11,886 nucleotides of DNA from Actinomycetes bacterium (lineage in GTDB: Bacteria > Actinomycetota > Actinomycetes > Actinomycetales > Cellulomonadaceae), in the NCBI GenBank assembly GCA_023461115.1, contig JAEWOA010000246.1, positions 1 through 11,886 on the forward strand, read 5' to 3'. The notes under the pieces are model-generated. The model had not been told where the DNA came from and searched no databases. It was given only the letters and a program-made list of their open reading frames with translations. This document shows, in pieces, positions 6,886 through 11,886 of the stretch. Position 1 is the first letter of the stretch; every line of letters starts with the position of its first letter. The translations under genes were made by a program, and so were the position numbers.

Positions 6886-7851
6886 GTGACCACGATCCTC
6901 CTGCCCACCACGCTGGAAGAGCCGGTTTCCCTGCCGCCGGGGATGCGCGCCGTCTCGTATGCGCCCGACGCACCGGTGCCCGACGACGGCCTGGACGCCG
7001 AGATCCTGGTGGTCTGGGGCAGCGGCCGCCGCGTGCTGCTGGACGCCGCCGCGCGGCTGACCCGGCTGCGGTGGGTCGCGTGCCTGGCCGCCGGGACCGA
7101 CGTCGTGGAGGAGTGCTTCCCGCCGCCGGTCGCCATCACATCCGGCCGCGGCCTCCACGACGGCCCGGTGGCCGAGCACGCCCTGGCGCTGGTCCTCGCG
7201 TGCGCCCGGCGGCTGCCCGCGTTGGTGCGGGCGCAGGACGAGGGCCGCTGGGCCGCCGAGCTCGGCGGGCTGCAGCGCGTGCACGACTCCGAGTTCCGCA
7301 CCTTGGCAGGCGCCCGGGTGGTGATCTGGGGGTTCGGGTCGATCGCGGCCCGGCTCGCGCCGCTGCTGCAGGCGCTCGGAGCCTTCGTGATGGGTGTCGC
7401 ACGGCACGCGGGACCGCGCCCCGGTTCCGGGCCGTCGGGCGAGCCGTGGGGCACGTTCGACGTGGTCACCGCCGACGAGCTGCCGCGCCTGCTCCCCGAC
7501 ACGGACGTGTTGATCTCCGTGCTGCCCGCGACGGCGCAGACTGCGGGCGCGGTCTCGTCGTCGGTCCTGGCGTTGTTGCCGCCGCGCGCGTTCGTCGTCA
7601 ATGTCGGGCGCGGATCCACTCTCGACGAGGACGCCCTGCTCGCCGCGATCCGCTCGGGCGCGCTGGCCGGCGCCGCCCTCGACGTCACCTCCCGCGAGCC
7701 CCTCCCCGCCGACAGTCCCCTCTGGTCCGAGCCCCGCATCCTGCTCACTCCCCACGCCGCCGGCGGCCGCCCGCGAGGCGCTGGCCCGTACCTCACCACC
7801 GCCCTCACCGCCTACACCCGGTCCCAGCCCCTCCCCAACCAAACCCGCTAA
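6886..7851 (+). CDS. D-isomer-specific 2-hydroxyacid dehydrogenase family oxidoreductase
   Basis: 321 residues, with the usual family architecture: a split catalytic domain around a Rossmann NAD-binding domain (about 100-290). The nucleotide-binding turn is IWGFGSIAARL, so the third glycine of GxGxxG is Ala154. The catalytic triad is present as Arg242 (VNVGRGSTLDEDAL), Glu271 (DVTSREPLPADSPLW) and His290 (LTPHAAG). The family interconverts D-2-hydroxyacids and 2-oxoacids with NAD(P)(H); the substrate cannot be named, and 3-phosphoglycerate is unlikely because no regulatory ACT domain is present. The GTG at 6886 is chosen because it fits the first beta strand (VTTILLP). It has no proper Shine-Dalgarno site, only AGG one base before GTG, so it may be leaderless. 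The gene diverges from the response regulator across 19 bp. Confidence 0.9.
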   Translation: MTTILLPTTLEEPVSLPPGMRAVSYAPDAPVPDDGLDAEILVVWGSGRRVLLDAAARLTRLRWVACLAAGTDVVEECFPPPVAITSGRGLHDGPVAEHALALVLACARRLPALVRAQDEGRWAAELGGLQRVHDSEFRTLAGARVVIWGFGSIAARLAPLLQALGAFVMGVARHAGPRPGSGPSGEPWGTFDVVTADELPRLLPDTDVLISVLPATAQTAGAVSSSVLALLPPRAFVVNVGRGSTLDEDALLAAIRSGALAGAALDVTSREPLPADSPLWSEPRILLTPHAAGGRPRGAGPYLTTALTAYTRSQPLPNQTR

Positions 7852-7880
7852 CCCCACCCCCACCCCCACCCCAAACCCCC
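7852..7880 (-). repeat. G-run array on the minus strand, potential G-quadruplex
   Basis: Directly after the dehydrogenase stop, the minus strand has five runs of four or five G separated by TTT, T, T and T. Short loops and long G-runs are the pattern of stable quadruplexes. The mutM transcript would carry it if it read past the palindrome at 7880-7953; the plus-strand RNA carries the C-rich version. Confidence 0.6.
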
Positions 7881-7953
7881 GCCGAGTTCGTCAGAGATCC
7901 GCCAGTTCGTCGGAGATCTCCGCCGATCTCGGCGTTCTCCGACGAACTCGGCG
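7880..7953. repeat. Large imperfect palindrome of 19-bp units between convergent genes
   Basis: A 37+37-base inverted repeat centred on GGAGATCTCC (7912-7921). I count 30 of 37 positions matching, with the outer 13 perfect (CGCCGAGTTCGTC at 7880-7892 against its complement at 7941-7953). The arms are themselves built of 19-bp units: AGTTCGTC recurs at 7885 and 7904, and CTCCGcCGAtCTCGGCG (7918-7934) and CTCCGaCGAaCTCGGCG (7937-7953) are 19 bases apart with two differences. Outside the arms, CCCCAAA (left) and TTTGGGG (right) can extend the pairing after a small internal loop. It fills most of the 119-bp gap between two convergent genes. It could be a bidirectional terminator or a copy of a dispersed intergenic repeat; there is no open reading frame of note. 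Confidence 0.85.
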
Positions 7954-7959
7954 TTGTTT

Positions 7960-8010
7960 GGGGTGGGTGGTTACGGGTGGGGGTGGCGGGGGCGGGGTTG
8001 GCAGTGGGGG
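7960..8010 (+). repeat. G-run array on the plus strand, potential G-quadruplex
   Basis: On the plus strand the array includes runs GGGG (7960), GGG (7965), GGG (7975), GGGGG (7979), GGGGG (7988), GGGG (7994) and GGGGG (8006). It overlaps the 3' end of mutM, where it encodes a Pro/Arg/His tail, and mirrors the minus-strand array on the other side of the palindrome. Confidence 0.55.
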
Positions 8011-8921
8011 CAGTAGGACGAGCCGCGGTTCATGAACGTGTCACGGCGGATCGGGGTGGCGCAGCGGGGGCACGGGCGGCCCTCTTGGCCGTAGACCGCG
8101 AGGCTGCGGTCGAAGTAGCCGGACGCGCCGTTGACGTTCACATAGAGCGCGTCGAAGCTGGTGCCGCCCTGCGCCAGGGCCTCGCGCATGACCTCGGCCG
8201 CCGCGTCGAGCGCGCGCGTCACCTCGACGGGCCGCAACGCGTCGGTCGGGCGCGCGTAGTGCAGCCGGGCGCGCCACAGCGCCTCGTCGGCGTAGATGTT
8301 CCCGACGCCCGAGACGAGCGCCTGGTCGAGCAGCGCGCGCTTGAGGCTCGTGCGTTTGGCGCGCACGGCCGCGACGAGGGCACGGCGGTCGAGCGCCGGG
8401 TCCAGGAGGTCGCGCGCGATGTGCGCCACCGGCTCGGGCACGGCGGCCACCGGCGAGCCCAGGCCCCCGGGCGCGCCGTCGGGTGTGGGCGCCAAGTCCT
8501 GCACCGAGAGGTGGCCGAACGTGCGCTGGTCGACGAAGTCCAGCGCCGAGCCGTCGTCGAGCGTCAACCGCACGCGCAGGTGCGGGTGCTCGACGCCCTC
8601 GTCGGGCGTCGAACGGACCAACAGCTGGCCGCTCATGCCCAGGTGGACGAGCAGCGCCTCGTCGGGCGCGTGCCCGCCTTCGACGTGCGCGCCGGCCGCC
8701 GCGGCGTCGGCGCGGGCATCGAGCAGCAGCCAACAGAACTTGCCGCGGCGCACGGCGGCGTCCAGGCGCCGGCCGCGCAGGCGCGCGGCGAAGTCGGCCG
8801 GGCCGCCGTCGTGGCGTCGGACGCTGTAGTCGCGGCGCACGTCGACGTCGGCGACGACGCGGCCGAGCACGTGGCGGGCGAGCCCGTCGCGCACGGTCTC
8901 GACCTCGGGCAGCTCCGGCAC
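7971..8921 (-). CDS. mutM: Formamidopyrimidine-DNA glycosylase (Fpg/MutM)
   Basis: 316 residues. The enzyme removes 8-oxoguanine and formamidopyrimidines from DNA and nicks the abasic site. The N-terminus after the initiator is PELPEVETVRDGL; Pro2 becomes the catalytic N-terminal proline after Met removal, with Glu3 beside it. Lys61 (RRGKF), the HLGMSGQL strand, the SGVGNIYADE helix-two-turn-helix and a C-terminal zinc finger (CPRC, 16 residues, CPHC) are all present. The protein is somewhat longer than the usual 270-290 residues because of an Ala/Asp/His-rich insert near residues 69-88 and a Pro/Arg/His tail after the last zinc cysteine. Only GTG 8921 places Pro at position 2; CAAGG lies five to nine bases upstream and the rnc stop is one base away. 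As the last gene of the cluster it probably shares the rnc transcript. Confidence 0.96.
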   Translation of the reverse strand: MPELPEVETVRDGLARHVLGRVVADVDVRRDYSVRRHDGGPADFAARLRGRRLDAAVRRGKFCWLLLDARADAAAAGAHVEGGHAPDEALLVHLGMSGQLLVRSTPDEGVEHPHLRVRLTLDDGSALDFVDQRTFGHLSVQDLAPTPDGAPGGLGSPVAAVPEPVAHIARDLLDPALDRRALVAAVRAKRTSLKRALLDQALVSGVGNIYADEALWRARLHYARPTDALRPVEVTRALDAAAEVMREALAQGGTSFDALYVNVNGASGYFDRSLAVYGQEGRPCPRCATPIRRDTFMNRGSSYCPHCQPRPRHPHP

Positions 8922-8922
8922 G

Positions 8923-9708
8923 TCAGCCTTGCGGCGCGGGCGAGGGCTCGTCTGCTGGCTCGACGGCCGTGGCCTCGGCACCCGCCTGGCGGGCCTCCAG
9001 CTCGACGCGCAGCACGCGCCACGCGGCCTCGGCGGCCTGCTGCTCGGCGATCTTCTTCGCCTGGCCGACGCCCGAGCCGCGCGACTCACCCGCGATCACC
9101 GCGTGCGCCGTGAAGACGCGCGCGTGATCCGGCCCCTCACCAGTCACGTGATACTGCGGGGAACCCCAGCCGAGCGCCGCGGACAGCTCCTGCAGGGACG
9201 TCTTCCAGTCCAAGCCGGCGCCCAGCTCCGCGGACCGCTCGAGCGTGGGCCCGACCAGGGTCTCGATCACCGTGCGGGAAGTCTCGAGCCCGTGCGAGAG
9301 GTAGATCGCGCCGAACAGCGCCTCAAGCGTGTCCGAGAGGATCGAGTCCTTCTGCCGTCCGCCCGTCGAGAGCTCGCCCTTGCCGAGCAGGATGTACGAC
9401 CCGAGGCCCAGCTCTCGCGCCACGCCGGCCAGCCCCCGCTGCGACACCGTCGCGGCCCGCATCTTGGCGAGCGCGCCCTCGCTCTCGTCGGGGTAGCGCC
9501 GGTACAGGCGCTCGGTGACGACGAGGCCGAGCACGGTGTCCCCGAGGAACTCCAGGCGCTCGTTCGTCGGGATGCCGCCCGCCTCGTGCGCGAACGAGCG
9601 GTGGGTCAAGGCAAGCACGAGAAGCTCGGGGTCCAGTTGGACCCCGAGCTTCTCGAGAAGTTCACCGGCCGCGGTCATGCGGCCGCCCCGGCCCGTGGTG
9701 TCAGACAC
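8923..9708 (-). CDS. rnc: Ribonuclease III
   Basis: 261 residues from GTG 9708. A double-strand-specific endoribonuclease for rRNA and mRNA processing. The catalytic domain (about 12-155) contains the signature NERLEFLGDTVLGL with Glu53 and Asp57, and SILSDTLEALFGA with Asp126 and Glu129, the four metal-binding residues of the family. A double-stranded-RNA-binding domain follows (about 167-236, DWKTSLQELSAALG and KKIAEQQAAEAAW), then a low-complexity Ala/Glu/Pro tail. ATG 9678 is an alternative start that drops ten residues. Neither start has a strong Shine-Dalgarno sequence, so the start is uncertain. The gene lies 22 bp after rpmF and one base before mutM. Codons 18-31 (from GTG) encode LEKLGVQLDPELLV and coincide with a perfect hairpin described separately. 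Confidence 0.96.
   Translation of the reverse strand: MSDTTGRGGRMTAAGELLEKLGVQLDPELLVLALTHRSFAHEAGGIPTNERLEFLGDTVLGLVVTERLYRRYPDESEGALAKMRAATVSQRGLAGVARELGLGSYILLGKGELSTGGRQKDSILSDTLEALFGAIYLSHGLETSRTVIETLVGPTLERSAELGAGLDWKTSLQELSAALGWGSPQYHVTGEGPDHARVFTAHAVIAGESRGSGVGQAKKIAEQQAAEAAWRVLRVELEARQAGAEATAVEPADEPSPAPQG
9618..9655 (-). promoter_or_regulatory. Perfect 18-bp inverted repeat inside rnc mRNA, possible RNase III autoregulation site
   Basis: In the mRNA sense, CGAGAAGCTCGGGGTCCA is followed by AC and then its exact reverse complement. All 18 positions pair; opening the innermost A-U pair gives a 17-bp stem with an AACU loop. The next outward pair is U-U, then one C-G pair. It lies 53 to 90 bases into rnc (counting from GTG) and is fully coding. 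RNase III cleaves stem-loops in its own transcript in E. coli (5' leader) and in Streptomyces (absB operon). Function here is inference; the repeat is seen directly. Confidence 0.6.
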
Positions 9709-9730
9709 GCCCAGGCCACGCTGCGAGCCG

Positions 9731-9922
9731 TCAGGCGAGGTCGCTGCGCAGGGCCTCGGCGTACTGGCGACCCTTGTAGGCGCCGCACGACGGGCACGCC
9801 GTGTGGGGCTGGGTCTGCGCCTTGCAGTTGGGGCAGGTCGTGAGCGTCGTGGCAGTGGTCTTCCACTGCGACCGACGCGCACGGGTGTTGCTGCGCGACA
9901 TCTTGCGCTTCGGAACCGCCAC
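9731..9922 (-). CDS. rpmF: 50S ribosomal protein L32
   Basis: 63 residues, basic, starting AVPKRKMSRSNTRARRSQW after the initiator, which is the L32 signature. Zinc ribbon cysteines are Cys30, Cys33, Cys43 and Cys46 (CPNC and CPSC), so this is the zinc-binding form and not the cysteine-free paralogue used in zinc starvation. The start is GTG at 9922. Its ribosome site, AAGGAAGAG, lies inside the last codons of the upstream DUF177 gene, which ends two bases earlier, so the two are translated in tandem. The yceD-rpmF pairing is the usual arrangement in bacteria. Confidence 0.97.
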   Translation of the reverse strand: MAVPKRKMSRSNTRARRSQWKTTATTLTTCPNCKAQTQPHTACPSCGAYKGRQYAEALRSDLA

Positions 9923-9924
9923 GG

Positions 9925-10500
9925 CTAGCTCTCTTCCTTGTCGTCGTTCACCTGCGCCAGTCCGCTCAGTGCGGCCCAGCGCGGGTCAAGCGTCTCATGC
10001 GAATGGTCAGGGTCGTCCGCCAGGGGTGCTCCGCAGATGGAGCACAGTCCCGGGCAGTCGGGGCGGCACAGCGGCTGGAACGGCAGAGCCGGCACGACCG
10101 CGTCCCGCAACGCGGGCTCGAGGTCGATCAGATCGCCCTCCAGCTCGCGCGTGTCCTCCTCGTCGTCGCCGTCTTCCTTCGCGACAGCCGCGCGGCCCGG
10201 GTAGACGTAGAGCTCCGTGAGTGAGACGTCGACATCCTCGACGACCTCACCCAGGCAGCGCACGCACTCCCCGACCGCCTGGCCGCGGATGGAACCGGAG
10301 ACCAGGACCCCCTCCATGACCGCCTCGAGCCGCAGTTCCAGCTCGATGTCGGTCCCGGTGGGGATGCCGATCACGTCGGTGCCGAGATCCACGGGGGCCT
10401 CCACCGTGCGCTGCACGGTCCGCATCGACCCCGGCCCACCGAGCTCGTGGACATCCACGACGAGCGGCGAACGGGGATCGAGGTGAACGGAGCGGTGCAC
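9925..10500 (-). CDS. yceD: YceD/DUF177 family protein, associated with 23S rRNA and L32
   Basis: 191 residues. The N-terminus LDPRSPLVVDVHELGGPGSM and the core GECVRCLGEV are typical of DUF177. Cys79/Cys82 form one CxxC, and Cys145, Cys149, Cys153 and Cys156 form a second cluster (CRPDCPGLCSIC), so a zinc site is likely. The acidic stretch 109-118 and the acidic end are unremarkable for the family. Family members are linked to 23S rRNA accumulation or large-subunit assembly and are usually encoded next to rpmF, as here. GTG 10500 is used; GAGGGG lies about ten bases upstream. It is the first gene after the promoter at 10571-10599. Confidence 0.92.
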   Translation of the reverse strand: MHRSVHLDPRSPLVVDVHELGGPGSMRTVQRTVEAPVDLGTDVIGIPTGTDIELELRLEAVMEGVLVSGSIRGQAVGECVRCLGEVVEDVDVSLTELYVYPGRAAVAKEDGDDEEDTRELEGDLIDLEPALRDAVVPALPFQPLCRPDCPGLCSICGAPLADDPDHSHETLDPRWAALSGLAQVNDDKEES

Positions 10501-10567
10501 GGCCGTCAGTCCCCTCAGGAATTACCAATGTGATCTCGGCCCACGCCGCAACCGGCAGGACCAACCG

Positions 10568-10583
10568 CCAACTCTACAGTTGG
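10568..10583. promoter_or_regulatory. Inverted repeat over the yceD -10 box, candidate operator
   Basis: CCAACT, four bases, AGTTGG: a perfect 6-4-6 inverted repeat that covers the proposed -10 hexamer (10571-10576). Its position fits repressor binding or a hairpin at the very start of melted DNA. Short repeats of this size do occur by chance. Confidence 0.35.
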
Positions 10584-10599
10584 GCCGCGCTGCCCCCAA
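10571..10599 (-). promoter_or_regulatory. Candidate promoter of the yceD-rpmF-rnc-mutM operon
   Basis: On the minus strand, TTGGGG (10594-10599) and TAGAGT (10571-10576) are separated by exactly 17 bp. The expected start near 10564 gives a leader of about 64 bases before GTG 10500. It is the best promoter-like sequence in the 145-bp gap (10501-10645) between the sepIVA-like stop and yceD. The rest of that gap shows only the 14-bp tandem repeat near 10620 and the leader with GAGGGG. Confidence 0.55.
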
Positions 10600-10619
10600 A
10601 TCCGGGCGGGCGCTGCGTC

Positions 10620-10675
10620 AGTCGCGCGGCAGAAGTCGCGCGGCGTCAGTCGTCCGGCGACAGCCGCCCGGCCAG
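10620..10675. repeat. Degenerate 14-bp tandem repeat
   Basis: Four adjacent 14-base units (AGTCGCGCGGCAGA, AGTCGCGCGGCGTC, AGTCGTCCGGCGAC, AGCCGCCCGGCCAG). The first two share 11 bases and the later ones drift. The tract covers the stop and last codons of the sepIVA-like gene and continues into the gap. Since 14 is not a multiple of three, the unit does not repeat in the protein. No function is apparent. Confidence 0.5.
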
Positions 10676-11146
10676 CTTGGCCCGGCCGGCCTGCACCTGC
10701 GCCAACACCTTGCCCAGGTCGATCTCGAAGTCCGCGAGCCTGCGGTCGCAGTAGTCGTCCGCGTCGCGCCGCAGCTCGTCCGCCGTCCGCTGGGCCTCCG
10801 CCACGATCTCCAGGGCCTTCTCCTGGGCCGCCGTCACGACCGCCTCGCGGGACACCAGCTCCGCCGCGTCCCGGTGGGCGCGCGCGAGCACCTCGTCGGC
10901 CTCGGACTGCGCGCGGTCACGGGCCGCGTCGGCGTCGGCGAGCACCTCGTCGGCCCGGGTCAGCTGGTCGGGCAGCACGTCGCGCGCCTGCGCGACGAGG
11001 TCCAGGAGCTCGGCGCGGTTCACCAGCACCGACGACGACATGGGCATCGAACGGGCGGCGACGACGGCGTGCTCGACCGCGTCGAGCACGCCGGTGAGAC
11101 CTTCCGCTCGCTCCTCGTGGTCCTCGAACTCGCGGGACTCGGTCAT
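10646..11146 (-). CDS. sepIVA: SepIVA/DivIVA-like coiled-coil septation protein, short form
   Basis: 166 residues. The N-terminal part VLDAVEHAVVAARSMPMSSSVLVNRAELLDLVAQARDVLP and the C-terminal part CDRRLADFEIDLGKVLAQVQAGRAKL resemble the two ends of mycobacterial SepIVA (Rv2927c, about 245 residues by memory), an essential septum factor. Between them is an Ala/Glu/Arg-rich helix (about 60-130) that should form a coiled coil. It is some 80 residues shorter than in mycobacteria. There is no membrane segment. ATG 11146 overlaps the coaD stop as ATGA and has GGGGAG seven bases upstream. The position between coaD and yceD supports orthology with sepIVA. Generic annotation would be a DivIVA-domain or ATP synthase subunit B-like protein. 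Confidence 0.8.
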   Translation of the reverse strand: MTESREFEDHEERAEGLTGVLDAVEHAVVAARSMPMSSSVLVNRAELLDLVAQARDVLPDQLTRADEVLADADAARDRAQSEADEVLARAHRDAAELVSREAVVTAAQEKALEIVAEAQRTADELRRDADDYCDRRLADFEIDLGKVLAQVQAGRAKLAGRLSPDD

Positions 11147-11652
11147 CGCGCGCTCCCCTCACTCGCACTTGTCGCCCCGGCCGCCAACGCCGCGAGCACG
11201 GCGGCCGCGACTGCCGGCGGCACGAGGTCCTCGATCTGGCCCCCGAACCGAGCAACGTCCTTGACCAGCGACGACGCTACGTGCGCAAGCGCGGGGTCCC
11301 CGACGACGAACACGGTCTCGACGCCCGTCAGATGCCGGTTCATCAGAGCCATCGGGAGCTCGCCGTCGAAGTCGGCGCCGCCCCGCAGGCCCTTGACGAT
11401 CGCGTGGGCGCCCTGCTCACGCACGAAGTCGGCGAGCAGCCCCGGCACGGGCTCGACGCGCACGCCCGGGTCGTGCGCGAACACCGCACGCGCAAGCCGG
11501 ACTCGCTCCTGCCCGCTCAGCAGCGGCGCCTTCGCGGAGTTGACCGCGATCCCGACGACGACCTCGTCGAACATCCCCCGCGCCCGCCGCACCACGTCGA
11601 CATGCCCGAGCGTGAGGGGGTCGAAGGAACCTGGGCAGACCGCGACGCTCAC
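11143..11652 (-). CDS. coaD: Phosphopantetheine adenylyltransferase
   Basis: 169 residues from GTG 11652. It catalyses ATP plus 4'-phosphopantetheine to dephospho-CoA, the penultimate step of CoA synthesis. The nucleotidyltransferase motif CPGSFDPLTLGHVDVV (T/HxGH with His), KGLRGGADFDGELPMALMN (phosphopantetheine site) and SSLVKDVARFGG near the end are diagnostic. The length fits the family's 155-170. A GTG three codons upstream (11661) is also in frame. 11652 is preferred because AGGGTGG ends five bases before it and because the protein then begins SVAVCPGSFDP like its relatives. The Ala-rich C-terminal tail is ordinary for actinobacteria. Its stop overlaps the next gene's start. Confidence 0.95.
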   Translation of the reverse strand: MSVAVCPGSFDPLTLGHVDVVRRARGMFDEVVVGIAVNSAKAPLLSGQERVRLARAVFAHDPGVRVEPVPGLLADFVREQGAHAIVKGLRGGADFDGELPMALMNRHLTGVETVFVVGDPALAHVASSLVKDVARFGGQIEDLVPPAVAAAVLAALAAGATSASEGSAR

Positions 11653-11659
11653 GCCCGCC

Positions 11660-11665
11660 ACCCTA
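11660..11665 (-). promoter_or_regulatory. Candidate -10 box for coaD, possibly leaderless
   Basis: TAGGGT on the minus strand lies seven bases before GTG 11652, so transcription could start at or next to the start codon. The same bases also contribute to the AGGGTGG ribosome-site match, and the two readings compete. If transcription instead comes from upstream (rsmD), the Shine-Dalgarno reading holds. A 10-bp palindrome CCCACGTGGG lies just upstream at 11676-11685 in the 73 or so bases between rsmD and coaD. Confidence 0.35.
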
Positions 11666-11734
11666 CGGCGCTCGCCCCACGTGGGCGCGACGCCACTCGG
11701 GCGCCACGCGGCGAGCGGACCGGCCGGCGCCCCG

Positions 11735-11886
11735 TCAGCGGACCGGCTCCGCGAACCAGACGACGGTCTCGCCGTAGAGCCGCTCGTCGAACCGCGCCAA
11801 CCCCGGCGGCCAGGCCGGCTCGGGCGCGCGCTTGGACCGCTCGACCGCGACGACGGCGCCGTCCGTGAGCGCGCCCGGCTCCGCGA
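11735..11886 (-). CDS. rsmD: RsmD, 16S rRNA (guanine(966)-N(2))-methyltransferase (C-terminal fragment)
   Basis: Only the last 49 residues are in the window; the gene begins beyond its right edge. The visible part contains GAVVAVERSKRAPEPAWP and ERLYGETVVWFAEPVR before TGA (11735-11737). This matches the closing strands of the RsmD SAM-dependent methyltransferase fold (VVVERS, then YGET.LW). RsmD modifies G966 of 16S rRNA. The coaD position immediately downstream is the common rsmD-coaD order. The catalytic NPPY-type motif lies outside the window, so the assignment rests on the C-terminus and context. Confidence 0.85.
   Translation of the reverse strand, partial: AEPGALTDGAVVAVERSKRAPEPAWPPGLARFDERLYGETVVWFAEPVR

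Noticed and set aside
7881..7956. Possible small CRISPR-like array (19-bp period)
   Set aside because: There are only two units per orientation, directly adjacent with no spacers, arranged as a palindrome, and no cas gene is nearby.
6201..9113. A 970-codon open frame on the plus strand crossing three genes
   Set aside because: It runs antisense to the regulator and mutM and out of frame with the dehydrogenase. Its translation is Arg/Ala/Gly/Pro-rich with no recognisable domain, the usual shadow of GC-rich codon bias.
10505..10518. A DosR-box-like half site (GGGGACT) before yceD
   Set aside because: Only one half of the symmetric box is present, and it overlaps the yceD ribosome-site region. 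This is not enough to claim regulator binding.

Overview
The window is chromosomal DNA from a high-GC actinomycete. The evidence is the GC-rich third codon positions, frequent GTG starts, many 4- to 8-base gene overlaps, and the gene order rsmD-coaD-sepIVA-yceD-rpmF-rnc-mutM, which is a known actinobacterial arrangement. The protein sequences look most like Cellulomonas or a related Micrococcales genus, but that is an impression and was not searched. There is no mobile element, phage, CRISPR array, rRNA or tRNA gene. Every gene can be assigned a family except one small membrane protein.

Layout, left to right. (1) 2-2757, plus strand: the 3' end of cydC (the ABC transporter half needed for cytochrome bd assembly) overlaps by ATGA with a two-GAF histidine kinase of the DosS/DevS type. 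This kinase keeps the His and Tyr that in mycobacterial DosS are the proximal heme ligand and the distal-pocket Tyr. (2) 2774-6112, minus strand: three overlapping genes for an APC-family amino-acid permease, an unknown one-helix membrane protein and an M20 dipeptidase. (3) 6198-6866, minus: a NarL/DosR-type response regulator, a plausible partner for the kinase. It is divergent, by 19 bp, from a D-2-hydroxyacid dehydrogenase-like gene at 6886-7851. The regulator appears to be made from a leaderless mRNA. (4) 7852-7970: a convergent intergenic space filled by a large imperfect palindrome with G-run arrays on both sides. (5) 7971-11886, minus: the conserved cluster running from rsmD (partial) through coaD, sepIVA-like, yceD (DUF177), rpmF and rnc to mutM. 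It combines rRNA modification, CoA synthesis, septation, ribosomal protein L32, RNA processing and DNA repair.

How they work together. The cydC-kinase pair suggests that heme, O2 or redox sensing is genetically tied to the bd-oxidase assembly transporter, with the regulator 3.4 kb away as a likely output. The permease-dipeptidase operon suggests uptake or exchange of amino acids together with peptide breakdown. In the right-hand cluster, yceD-rpmF-rnc-mutM is probably driven from a promoter at 10571-10599, and coaD-sepIVA from one close to coaD.

The most striking structural signal is a perfect 18-bp inverted repeat with a 2-nt centre inside the 5' coding part of rnc (9618-9655). In the mRNA it would form a long hairpin within the message for RNase III itself, so autoregulatory cleavage is a concrete, testable idea. 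I found no wholly novel multi-gene system. The regulatory architecture (rnc hairpin, heme-kinase/cydC coupling, leaderless divergent pair, convergent palindrome) is where the window is interesting.
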